From NCBI GenBank assembly GCA_034658975.1, contig JAYEGJ010000129.1, forward strand, positions 1-26,072: a DNA stretch of 26,072 bases. The letters are read 5' to 3'. This document shows, piece by piece, positions 14,386 through 21,744 of this stretch. A program made the translations under genes and the position numbers. Each line of letters opens with the position of its first letter. Position 1 is the stretch's first letter. Under the pieces are notes generated by a model that saw nothing but the letters and a program-made list of their open reading frames with translations, was not told the origin of the DNA and did no database searches. The stretch comes from SZUA-217 sp034658975 (GTDB lineage Bacteria > Actinomycetota > Acidimicrobiia > Spongiisociales > ZC4RG35).

Positions 14386-14391
14386 TACCCT
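14386..14391 (+). promoter_or_regulatory. Candidate -10 element (TACCCT) for the DUF3263-LytR_C operon
   Basis: TACCCT is 8 bases before ATG 14400, which lacks a properly spaced ribosome site (GCAGGAG at 14377-14383 is 16 bases away). A leaderless start explains the layout and separates the gene from the repeats upstream. Confidence 0.33.
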
Positions 14392-14399
14392 GCCGGACG

Positions 14400-14630
14400 A
14401 TGTTGGACTCTGAGGACAGGGCGATCCTCGAATTTGAGCGGTCCTGGTGGATGCAGCCGGGTGCCAAAGACCAAGCTATAGAACACAGCCTTGGTCTGAC
14501 AGCCGCTGCGTACTACGACAGATTGCTTGAGGTAATTGTGAACGGAAACGCTTTTGACCACGATCCGCTGACGGTGCTGCGGGTGCGCTCTCTCATCGAG
14601 TCCTCGGCTGATCGGGATATGGCTGTCTGA
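14400..14630 (+). CDS. DUF3263-domain protein (short helical regulator-like)
   Basis: The 76-aa product starts MLDSEDRAILEFERSWW and has the DUF3263 features: an acidic N-terminus, FERxWW, a GAKDQAI helix and LTAAAYYDRLLEVI, resembling a helix-turn-helix. Its biochemical role is unknown, though the family looks like a small DNA-binding protein. In Mycobacterium tuberculosis the counterpart Rv0430 sits beside Rv0431 (VirR, LytR_C domain), and the same pair occurs here with a TGATG overlap. The frame stays open upstream through the repeat array, but ATG 14400 matches the family N-terminus and is preceded by TACCCT at 8 bases. Confidence 0.88.
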   Translation: MLDSEDRAILEFERSWWMQPGAKDQAIEHSLGLTAAAYYDRLLEVIVNGNAFDHDPLTVLRVRSLIESSADRDMAV

Positions 14631-15205
14631 TGACTGATAACGAAACCAAGCCGAGCAAAGGGAGGCACGCAACGGGAGGGGCCGGAGCCTTTTACCGCGA
14701 TCTGGCGATGATGATCCTGGGCATCATTCTCGTTGGGGCCGCCGTCTTCTTCCTCCTCGTTCTTCTGGCCGATAACCCCGAATCCGAATCTGCGGCCACC
14801 AGCACGACAGGAGAGGTGACATCGACCAGCCCGGAGACGACCACGCCGACCTCCGTGGCCTCGACAACGTCGACGTCTTCCACATCGACCACCTCGACGT
14901 CGACGCCCGTTCCGGTCCGCCCACCCGAAGAGGTGAGAGTGGTGGTTCTGAACTCGATCGGTCTCGCCGGAGCCGCCGGCCGCCTGACGAATGATCTGAG
15001 CGAGGCCGGCTACCAGACCCTTCAAGCCGACGATTACGAGCCCGAACAGACTCCGTCGAAGATCTGGTTTCGGGATGGTTTCTCGGCCGAGGCCAGCGAA
15101 CTTCTCGAGTTCATCTCCGACGCCCGCATCGAAGTGCTTCCAGACGACAGTCTTCAGGAGGGTGCTGACGTGATCCTGGTGCTCGGAACCGGCTACGAGG
15201 AATGA
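14630..15205 (+). CDS. LytR C-terminal-domain (LytR_C, VirR-like) membrane protein
   Basis: This 191-aa protein has a short basic cytoplasmic N-terminus, one membrane helix at about residues 24-46 (LAMMILGIILVGAAVFFLLVLL) and a Ser/Thr-rich spacer of about 45 residues. The LytR_C domain follows (VRVVVLNSIGLAGAAGRLTNDL through ADVILVLGTGYEE). The VLN...G.A.....L...G motif is the typical start of that domain. In mycobacteria the homologous VirR works at the cell envelope, affecting vesicle release and wall organisation; a wall-related role is inferred here. It overlaps the DUF3263 stop (TGATG) and the next gene (ATGA), so the three form one operon. Confidence 0.88.
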   Translation: MTDNETKPSKGRHATGGAGAFYRDLAMMILGIILVGAAVFFLLVLLADNPESESAATSTTGEVTSTSPETTTPTSVASTTSTSSTSTTSTSTPVPVRPPEEVRVVVLNSIGLAGAAGRLTNDLSEAGYQTLQADDYEPEQTPSKIWFRDGFSAEASELLEFISDARIEVLPDDSLQEGADVILVLGTGYEE

Positions 15206-16059
15206 CCCATCGGGCCGCAGGGAGCGGCCGTCGAATTCCAAAGATCTGGCTGCTTCCGGTGCTTGTGATCGTGGCGATCTCGGCTGCGACCTACACCGGT
15301 TACTTCAGCCGGTCGCTGTTGTTAGATCTGGCTGCCTGGTGGCCTGTATGGCTGTTCCTCCTAATCCTGATATTCGTTGCAAGGGGCCGACGTATAGGCA
15401 AAGTACGGACATCGGGACTTGTTCCCCTCATGGCGACCGCAGCTCTTGGTCTGTTCGTTTACGCCCATGTCGCCGGTTGGTCGGCGATGCCCTCTGCATC
15501 GAGAAATCTGGTTGGCCCCGAGGTGGTGGCCGAATCGTCGGCAGCCTTGTCGGCAAGAATCGACGGTGTGCTCGTCATCGGGGCCGACAGCGAGCATCTG
15601 TATCAGGTTTCCGCCATCCGGCAGGGTGGCGACGTCGGCATGGCCGAAGCTGTAGAACAGACCCAAGGCGGCGCCGTATCGGTCGCTCTCGAGGAGCCTG
15701 CCGAGTCTGGCTTCTACGAGTTCGCCGGTTGGGACGTCGAGCTCTCTCCGGAGCCGGTGTGGAGCCTCACCCTGGACGGCGAAGTCGACGCCGACCTGGC
15801 CGGGCTGGACATATCGAGCATTCAGTTGGGTGGCTCGGGTGAAGTGCGTCTCGGCGCCACTGACGTTGCTGCCCCGGTGGACGTCAACGGCGTGTTCCTG
15901 CTCGTCATCCCCGACGGAGTGGTCGCACGCGTTGTCGGGAAGGCAACCGTGCCCACGGTGTGGGAGCAGCTCAGCGATGGCTGGCGATCGCCGGTGTCCG
16001 GCGTAGGGTGGGTTATCTCGGTAGCTGAAGGAGCCTCGCTGACCGTTACTAGCGGTTAG
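15202..16059 (+). CDS. Membrane protein with LiaF-like/toast-rack extracellular domain (hypothetical)
   Basis: The 285-aa product has a basic N-terminus and three hydrophobic segments: about residues 14-33, 37-60 (LLLDLAAWWPVWLFLLILIFVA) and 72-92. A ~190-residue beta-rich extracellular part follows. The line VWSLTLDGEVDADLAGLDISSIQLGGSGEVRLG and the later VFLLVIPDGVVARVVG follow the repeating strand pattern of LiaF/DUF2154-type toast-rack domains, which sense or respond to envelope stress. That assignment is by pattern and not certain. Its ATG overlaps the LytR_C stop (ATGA). An operon of DUF3263, LytR_C and this gene would fit an envelope function. Confidence 0.72.
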   Translation: MTHRAAGSGRRIPKIWLLPVLVIVAISAATYTGYFSRSLLLDLAAWWPVWLFLLILIFVARGRRIGKVRTSGLVPLMATAALGLFVYAHVAGWSAMPSASRNLVGPEVVAESSAALSARIDGVLVIGADSEHLYQVSAIRQGGDVGMAEAVEQTQGGAVSVALEEPAESGFYEFAGWDVELSPEPVWSLTLDGEVDADLAGLDISSIQLGGSGEVRLGATDVAAPVDVNGVFLLVIPDGVVARVVGKATVPTVWEQLSDGWRSPVSGVGWVISVAEGASLTVTSG

Positions 16060-16086
16060 TGACACCCACAAGTGGGTAGTTACACT
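16059..16086 (+). promoter_or_regulatory. Promoter of the AI-2E-type gene with a palindrome in the spacer
   Basis: GTGACA (16059-16064), a 16-base spacer and TACACT (16081-16086) form a good SigA-like promoter just after the upstream stop codon. The spacer opens with CCCACAAGTGGG (16065-16076), an interrupted palindrome that could bind a regulator. Start of transcription would fall about 3 bases before GTG 16096. Confidence 0.5.
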
Positions 16087-16095
16087 TCGCTCATC

Positions 16096-17328
16096 GTGCC
16101 TTCACAACGGCTCCGGCAAGCAGCTCTGTTCGTTTGGGTGGCAGTCGGGTCGGTGGCTCTCGTATTCGTCGCACTCCAGGTCGCAAACACGGTCAGGGTC
16201 ATCTGGCTTCCGATCGCCTTCGCTGCGGGTCTCGTGTTCCTGCTCGAACCGGCGGTCAAGGCATTCGAGCGGCTACGGATGCCCAGGGTTGTGGGCTCCA
16301 TCCTCGCGTTTGTTGGCCTCGTTGCCCTCGTGGTGGCGGCCACCGCCCTGGTGTTTCCACTCATCCAAGAGCAGGCCGTCGACTTCGCCCAGCAATTGCC
16401 CGACCTCTATTTCGAGGTGATCAACTGGCTGAGAGAGGTCGGAGCCTCACTGGGTCTCGATGTCGACGAACTTCTCACCCAGCAGGCCATCGAGGACTGG
16501 CTGAACGACCCGGCGAACCTGGAGACGGTTCAGAATCTGCTTCTCGGCTTCGGTGCCGGTGCCGGCCAGTTGATTCTGTCTGTCACCGAGATGGTGGCCG
16601 TGATCGCTCTGGCCCCCGTACTCGCTCTCTACATCCTCATCGACCTCGAGAATTTCAAGTCGAACACCGTCGCACTGACCCCTCCGAAGTATCAGGATGA
16701 GGTGGCCCATGTCGGTGGGGCCGTCGGAACGGCTCTCGGTTCATTCGTGAGAGGCCAGTTGCTGGTTGCGATGATCGTGGGCATCGCCGCCAGTTTCGGC
16801 ATGTGGCTGATAGACCTGCCGTTCTGGCTACTGATCGGGATCATCTCCGGATTCCTCAACTTGATCCCTTTCCTGGGCCCGATCGTCGGTGGTGCCCTCG
16901 CCGCGCTGGTAGCCCTTCTCAACGGCGACCCGTGGCAGGCTTTGTGGGCCGTGGTGATCATGGTGGTCATCCAGCAGATCGACAATCACCTCATCACGCC
17001 GATGGTTCAAAGGGCGAGGGTCAACCTTTCCCCACTGGTGATCGTCCTATCTCTGGTCATCGGAGGCTCCATCGCCGGTCTTCTCGGTGTCCTGGTGGCG
17101 GTGCCGGCGACAGCTGCACTAACGATTCTCGTAGGCCATCTCTGGCGCACGAGAGTGCTTGGTCAGTCCTGGATGGAGGCCACCGAAGCGATGATCGAGG
17201 TGACGGAGCCTCCCGAGAGGTTGGCTCGACTCAGCCGTAAATCCCCAACAGACCAACAGTCACGTCTTTTCGATACTCAGGAGATGTCGGCTTTTGACGA
17301 CGAAGGCGGGTCCGTTGACGGTGTCTAG
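16096..17328 (+). CDS. AI-2E family transporter (PerM/YdiK-type membrane protein)
   Basis: This 410-aa polytopic protein has about eight membrane segments and the family layout: two N-terminal helices, a long amphipathic region with FPLIQEQAVDFAQQLPDL, the glycine-rich GFGAGAGQLILSVTE, and the conserved C-terminal block ISGFLNLIPFLGPIVGGALA followed by QQIDNHLITPMVQ. Members have been linked to autoinducer-2 export, Na+/H+ antiport or unknown cargo, so the substrate is open. I prefer GTG 16096 to GTG 16072, because 16072 lies within the predicted promoter palindrome and TACACT precedes 16096 by 9 bases. Its stop codon TAG interlocks with the convergent livF stop. Confidence 0.9.
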   Translation: MPSQRLRQAALFVWVAVGSVALVFVALQVANTVRVIWLPIAFAAGLVFLLEPAVKAFERLRMPRVVGSILAFVGLVALVVAATALVFPLIQEQAVDFAQQLPDLYFEVINWLREVGASLGLDVDELLTQQAIEDWLNDPANLETVQNLLLGFGAGAGQLILSVTEMVAVIALAPVLALYILIDLENFKSNTVALTPPKYQDEVAHVGGAVGTALGSFVRGQLLVAMIVGIAASFGMWLIDLPFWLLIGIISGFLNLIPFLGPIVGGALAALVALLNGDPWQALWAVVIMVVIQQIDNHLITPMVQRARVNLSPLVIVLSLVIGGSIAGLLGVLVAVPATAALTILVGHLWRTRVLGQSWMEATEAMIEVTEPPERLARLSRKSPTDQQSRLFDTQEMSAFDDEGGSVDGV

Positions 17329-18047
17329 ACCTCGCCGAGATACGCCTCGCGCATCTGAGGATTGGCCAGAAGTCCTTCAGCGGTATCGCTGAGCACGATT
17401 CTCCCTGTCTGGAGCACGTAACCCCGGTCGGCGATCGACAGAGCCATGTTGGCGTTCTGCTCGACCACGAAGATCGTGGTTCCCTCTTTGTTGATCCGCT
17501 CGATGATCTCGAAGTTCTGGGCAACCAGCACCGGGGCAAGACCCATCGAAGGCTCGTCCATCAGCAGGACCTTGGGCCGGGCCATGAGTGCCCTGCCCAT
17601 TGCCACCATCTGCTGCTCACCGCCCGAGAGGGTTCCAGCCTTCTGACTGAGACGCTCCTTGACTCTTGGAAAGAGTTCGAAGATGCGGTCGTAGTCGTCG
17701 CTGAGATCCTCACCGGGCCGCAGGTAGGCGCCGATTTCGAGATTCTCCTTGACGGTCATCCTCTTGAACAGACGACGGTTCTCGGGGACCATCGTGACGC
17801 CCCGCGCCACACGATGCGCTGTGGGCCACTCATTGACCTCCTCGCCATCGAGCAGAACGGTCCCGGATGTGGGCTTCACATAACCGAGGATGGTCTTGAG
17901 AGTCGTGGTCTTTCCCGAGGCGTTGCCGCCAAGGAGGCTGACCATCTCCCCCGCGTAGATGTCGATGTCGACGTCTTTGAGGATGTGCACCGCCCCGTAG
18001 TGGGTATTGACACCGCGGAAGGAGAGCACGGGCCGGCGGTCAGTCAT
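17325..18047 (-). CDS. livF: Branched-chain amino-acid ABC transporter ATPase LivF
   Basis: A 240-aa ATPase of the LivF type, normal in length. Walker A is GGNASGKTT (residues 40-48), with an unusual Gly-Asn-Ala-Ser centre in place of the common RNGVGK. The signature is LSGGEQQMVAMGRAL and Walker B is KVLLMDEPSMGLAP, the LivF form. With LivG it forms the ATP-driven pair of the importer. ATG 18047 is chosen because GGAG lies 7 bases upstream and the start then overlaps livG by 8 bases; an open frame extends to 18113 without a LivF-like sequence. It is the last gene of the liv cluster. Confidence 0.95.
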   Translation of the reverse strand: MTDRRPVLSFRGVNTHYGAVHILKDVDIDIYAGEMVSLLGGNASGKTTTLKTILGYVKPTSGTVLLDGEEVNEWPTAHRVARGVTMVPENRRLFKRMTVKENLEIGAYLRPGEDLSDDYDRIFELFPRVKERLSQKAGTLSGGEQQMVAMGRALMARPKVLLMDEPSMGLAPVLVAQNFEIIERINKEGTTIFVVEQNANMALSIADRGYVLQTGRIVLSDTAEGLLANPQMREAYLGEV

Positions 18048-18828
18048 TGTGCTTCTCCGCTGGTCGTCCCAGGTAGGCCTCGATGACGTCGGGGTTGGTG
18101 GAGACATCGTCATAATGACCTTCGGCGATCTTCACTCCATGGTCGAGAACCACGACTCGGTCAGAGACGTCTTCGACCACTTTCATCTCGTGGGAAATGA
18201 CGATAACGGTCAGGCCGCGCTCATCTCGCATCTTGCCTATCAAACCGGTCAACTCGATCGTCTCCTTCGGGTTCATCCCGGCGGTGGGTTCGTCTAGTAG
18301 CAGCAGTCTTGGTTCGGTTCCCAATGCACGTGCGATCTCCAGTCGGCGACGGTTGGCGTAAGAAAGGGAGTCGGCCGACTGATCGTGTCGGTACCCGGCG
18401 AGCCTTGTGCCAAAGAACGAGAGGATCTCTTTCGACTTTTCGGAGATCATCTCTTCCTCTGCTCGCTGATGCTTTGTTTGAAAGATGGTCCCGAACATCC
18501 CTGCTGACGTGCGGCAGTGCTGCCCAACCATGACATTCTCGAGCACGGTCAGATTGGGGAAGAGACGCACGTTCTGGAAGGTTCGGGCGATTCCCCGCCG
18601 CGTGATCTCGTTGGGCTGATGGTGTGCCAAATTGTCACCATCGAAAACGATCTCACCCTCGTCGAGAGGGAACATGCCGGATATGACGTTGAAGAACGAC
18701 GTCTTGCCCGCCCCGTTGGGTCCGATCACAGACACGATCTCGTTTTCGTTGATATGGAAGTCGACACCGTCGAGAGCCTTGACGCCACCGAAGGCCTTCT
18801 TGAGGCCGTTGATCTCGAGAAGTGGCAT
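18040..18828 (-). CDS. livG: Branched-chain amino-acid ABC transporter ATPase LivG
   Basis: The 262-aa LivG-type ATPase has Walker A GPNGAGKTS (residues 36-44) and Walker B RLLLLDEPTAGMNP. The LivG-specific insert runs between them (LFPNLTVLENVMVGQH). The ABC signature reads LSYANRRRLEIARAL; the usual LivG form is YGQQRRLEIA, so the glycine of the LSGGQ consensus is Ala here, a mild departure that may be lineage-wide. The C-terminal GVKIAEGHYDDVSTNPDVIEAYLG is standard. The start overlaps the livM stop (TGATG) and the end overlaps livF, so expression is tightly coupled. Confidence 0.95.
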   Translation of the reverse strand: MPLLEINGLKKAFGGVKALDGVDFHINENEIVSVIGPNGAGKTSFFNVISGMFPLDEGEIVFDGDNLAHHQPNEITRRGIARTFQNVRLFPNLTVLENVMVGQHCRTSAGMFGTIFQTKHQRAEEEMISEKSKEILSFFGTRLAGYRHDQSADSLSYANRRRLEIARALGTEPRLLLLDEPTAGMNPKETIELTGLIGKMRDERGLTVIVISHEMKVVEDVSDRVVVLDHGVKIAEGHYDDVSTNPDVIEAYLGRPAEKHND

Positions 18829-20573
18829 CAGGTGGCGACCTCTTCGCCGTCGCCCCTGGCGAAATCGCCGCCCTTATCGAGCCAGGCATCCTGGGTCAGC
18901 TCGTCGGCGTGAAGTTCCCTCGAGCGGCGGACCGACGGGATCAAGCCTTCCGGCCGCGTCAGCATCATGAATACGAGAAGGCCGCCGTAGATGAGCAGTT
19001 TGAACTCGGAAAACTCCTGGAGCAGGCCGGGAGACTTCGGGCCACCGAGAATCCCGATCAAGACCAGCGCTCCCACCATCACACCGGGAATGCTCCCCAT
19101 TCCCCCAACGATCACCAAAACCAGGATGATGATCGAGACCAGAACGTCGAAAGAGTTGGTGAAGACCGTCCCGACCTTGGCCGAGAACAGGGCACCGGCG
19201 AACGAGGCAACGATGGCGCCCGCGACGAAGGCAAGTAGCTTCGCCTGAACAGTGCTGATACCAGTGGCTTCTGCCACGTCCTCGTCCTCGCGCATGGCAG
19301 CCCAGGAGCGGCCAATCCTGGAGTTCTGTGCCCGGTAGGAGATGTACACGGCTAATCCCACAAAAAGGAGCATGAAGTAGATGAACAGTTGGGGGTCGGT
19401 GCCGCTGACTTCTCCGATGAATGGCACCGGGATGCCGGGGATTCTGCGGATTCCCTGTGCCCCGCCGAAGAATGGTGTCAACCAATCGGAGAGGAGCAAG
19501 ATGCGGACTATTTCTCCAAACCCAAGAGTGACGATCGCCAGGTAGTCGCCACGCATCCTGATGACCGGTGTGCCGACCATCAGACCCGCGATGGATGCCA
19601 TCACCAAAACGATGGGCAGGGCAAGCCACCAATTCAGACCTAAACCGATCCCTGCCTCCGACGTCGATGTGAGAACGGCGGTCCCGTAGGCACCGACAGC
19701 GAAAAAGGCCACATATCCCAAGTCGAGAAGGCCGGCGTACCCGACCACTATGTTCAAGCCCAGGCCCATCAGGATGAATATGGAGACGTTGACCAGGAGT
19801 TCGTTGAGGATCCCGCCGAGCAGCATCGGAAGCACGATCGCGGCGAACACGCCAAGTGCGATCATCGAGCGCCGAAGTCGGCTCTTCGCGTCGGCCCCGC
19901 GGACTCTGTTGGAGAACTCCTTGACTTGTCCCTGATATCGGGCCGAGAGCCACCAGGCAAGCGCCCCGATGATGACCGCCGACCAGATCTGGAGGCCGCC
20001 ACGCGGCCCGTAGATGACGTCCACGATGATGTCGGCAAAGCTGAGAATGTCGGCGACGACCACTTCGAACAGCGCAAAGGCCAGTACCCAGCCGGTGGCT
20101 CTACCAAGGCCACGTCTGATGTGCTCGGGTAGGCCGAAGATGTATCCGCCTGCCGCGCCCACGAACGCCGACACCGCGGTCAGGACCACCAGGCCGACGG
20201 GGACGCCGAGGTCGAATGTCATGGCGTCGATCGTCGCCGGCCGCATGTTGGGGAAGAACTCGGTGAGGTCGAACGTGTTGATGACCAGGAGGAAGACGGA
20301 GGTCAGTGCTCCAGCGATCAGCCCGACAACGGCACCCTGGGCCGCACCTGCCATCGGCTCGCGTTCAGGCTCGTGGAGGGGGTTGGGCTCGCCGCGTGCC
20401 GCCAGCCAGGCCAGCACGAAAGGCGTCATGTACAGCGTCAGGTCGCCCATCCTCAGGTACGGGTTGATCAGAGTGCGTTCGTTGAACGTCTGGATCATCC
20501 CGATGGCTCCGGTGAAACTCATGACCGTGCCGGCGATGAGGCCGAGGCGACGTGTATAGGCAGGGCTCTTCAT
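18828..20573 (-). CDS. livM: Branched-chain amino-acid ABC permease LivM with extra N-terminal membrane domain
   Basis: The C-terminal ~340 residues are a full LivM permease. The core begins near residue 239 and contains LLVNVSIFILMGLGLNIVVGYAGLLDLGYVAFFAVGAYG. The ATPase-contact region AAMREDEDVAEATGISTVQAKLLAFVAGA and GGMGSIPGVMVGA follow. The tail is charged and ends KGGDFARGDGEEVAT. In front are about 235 extra residues with several membrane helices (for example MSFTGAIGMIQTF, VVGLIAGALTSVFLLVI and LVVLTAVSAFVGAAGGYIFG), giving 581 aa against about 320-420 for most LivM. I do not recognise this domain. The ATG overlaps the livH stop (ATGA). It pairs with LivH to form the translocation pore. 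Confidence 0.93.
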   Translation of the reverse strand: MKSPAYTRRLGLIAGTVMSFTGAIGMIQTFNERTLINPYLRMGDLTLYMTPFVLAWLAARGEPNPLHEPEREPMAGAAQGAVVGLIAGALTSVFLLVINTFDLTEFFPNMRPATIDAMTFDLGVPVGLVVLTAVSAFVGAAGGYIFGLPEHIRRGLGRATGWVLAFALFEVVVADILSFADIIVDVIYGPRGGLQIWSAVIIGALAWWLSARYQGQVKEFSNRVRGADAKSRLRRSMIALGVFAAIVLPMLLGGILNELLVNVSIFILMGLGLNIVVGYAGLLDLGYVAFFAVGAYGTAVLTSTSEAGIGLGLNWWLALPIVLVMASIAGLMVGTPVIRMRGDYLAIVTLGFGEIVRILLLSDWLTPFFGGAQGIRRIPGIPVPFIGEVSGTDPQLFIYFMLLFVGLAVYISYRAQNSRIGRSWAAMREDEDVAEATGISTVQAKLLAFVAGAIVASFAGALFSAKVGTVFTNSFDVLVSIIILVLVIVGGMGSIPGVMVGALVLIGILGGPKSPGLLQEFSEFKLLIYGGLLVFMMLTRPEGLIPSVRRSRELHADELTQDAWLDKGGDFARGDGEEVAT

Positions 20574-21670
20574 GCCCGATCCTCCGATCCGAGACGCTCA
20601 CCGAGCAATCCGTCGGGCTTGAACACGAGTACGAGAACCAGGGCGGCGAAGGCCACGGCATCCTTGAGCTGTGAGACCGCTGGGATGCCGAGTCCCGAGA
20701 GGACCAACAAGGGTCCCACACCCTCGAAGAGGCCGAGAAGGACACCGCCCAGCATCGCTCCCGGGAGGTTGCCGATGCCACCGAGAACGGCGGCCGTGAA
20801 CGCCTTGATGCCAGGGAGGAAGCCGGTGAGGAAGTCGACTGCACGGAAGAGTAGCGCCCAGAGCATGGCCGCTACTCCGGCCATGGCGCCTCCAACGGCG
20901 AACGTGGTGACGATCGTCCGGTCAACGTTGATGCCCATGAGACCGGCGATCTCTTTGTCCTCGGCGACCGCCCTCATGGACCGGCCGATCTTGGTGCGAG
21001 TAACGAAATACCAGAGGCCGACCATGGAGATGAGGGCGACACCGATGACGAGCAGCTTGGTTCCCTGGATCTCGATGCCGAAGATGACGACGTCTTCGTT
21101 GAGACCCCCCGGTGGCGCGGGGTAGCTGCGCACCCCGACGCCGAATAGGCCGGCGAAGGCGTACTGGAGGAAGAAGGAAACACCGATCGAGGTGATCAGT
21201 GGGATCAGTCGCGGCGCATTCCTCAACCTCCTATAGGCGATGCGCTCGGTGATTACGGCCACGGTCGTGGAAACGATCATGGCGATCACCAGGACTATGA
21301 GCAGCGACGCCCATGGATTGGCGTCCCAGAAGCCGTTGTCAAAGAGCATCGTGGCGGCGATCAGACCGACCATCGAGCCGCTCATGAAGACTTCGCCGTG
21401 AGCGAAGTTGATGAAGCCGAGAACGCCATAGACCATCGAGTAGCCGAGCGCAATCAGCCCGTACATGAACCCCGTGCTCAGTGAGGAGATCACGAGATCC
21501 CGCCACTGCTCGAGTGTTGGTCCCTCCCCGGCGATGAAGTTCTGGACCGAGCCGGTGATCCCGACGACGATCGCGATCACCGCCGTGACCCTGATGAACC
21601 ACAGGAAGCCGTCGACCCAGTTGAGCTTGAACCGGCGTGTCGAGCGTGAGTTGTTGGTTGTGGTAGTCAC
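20570..21670 (-). CDS. livH: Branched-chain amino-acid ABC permease LivH
   Basis: This LivH permease of about 366 aa has a long N-terminal part before the typical core. The core starts at SLSTGFMYGLIALGYSMVYGVLGFINFAHGEVFMSG, a LivH hallmark, and RAVAEDKEIAGLMGINVDRT is the ATPase-contact loop. The end FKPDGLLGERLG is also typical. An open frame starts at ATG 21706, but that ATG is in the loop of a 12-bp hairpin. GTG 21670 gives MTTTTNNSRST and lies 12 bases after the -10-like TATGCT (21683-21688), so I prefer it. It follows livK across the hairpin and overlaps livM by ATGA. Confidence 0.93.
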   Translation of the reverse strand: MTTTTNNSRSTRRFKLNWVDGFLWFIRVTAVIAIVVGITGSVQNFIAGEGPTLEQWRDLVISSLSTGFMYGLIALGYSMVYGVLGFINFAHGEVFMSGSMVGLIAATMLFDNGFWDANPWASLLIVLVIAMIVSTTVAVITERIAYRRLRNAPRLIPLITSIGVSFFLQYAFAGLFGVGVRSYPAPPGGLNEDVVIFGIEIQGTKLLVIGVALISMVGLWYFVTRTKIGRSMRAVAEDKEIAGLMGINVDRTIVTTFAVGGAMAGVAAMLWALLFRAVDFLTGFLPGIKAFTAAVLGGIGNLPGAMLGGVLLGLFEGVGPLLVLSGLGIPAVSQLKDAVAFAALVLVLVFKPDGLLGERLGSEDRA

Positions 21671-21682
21671 GAGGCGGAATGG

Positions 21683-21688
21683 AGCATA
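21683..21688 (-). promoter_or_regulatory. Candidate -10 element (TATGCT) for livHMGF
   Basis: Immediately after the intergenic hairpin on the minus strand, TATGCT lies 12 bases before GTG 21670. It could restart transcription of the permease and ATPase genes after termination at the hairpin. Confidence 0.25.
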
Positions 21689-21692
21689 TAGA

Positions 21693-21719
21693 GAACCCCG
21701 GCCCATTGGGCCGGGGTTC
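21693..21719 (-). terminator. Perfect 12-bp hairpin between livK and livH (attenuator-like)
   Basis: GAACCCCGGCCC and its complement pair around a 3-base loop, 25 bases after the livK stop. On the minus strand the following bases are TCTATAT, a poor U-run; the better T-run (TTTTT) is on the plus-strand side. It may partly end or stabilise the livK mRNA, raising receptor levels over the membrane components. Confidence 0.6.
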
Positions 21720-21744
21720 CGCTTTTTCTAGCCGGCGCTCGGCG

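Noticed and set aside
14046..14399. Plus-strand open frame extending the DUF3263 gene upstream through the tandem repeats.
   Set aside because: The added residues are repetitive (CAPGGGDGR units) and lack homology features. The DUF3263 family N-terminus begins at ATG 14400, and the repeat unit happens to be a multiple of three.
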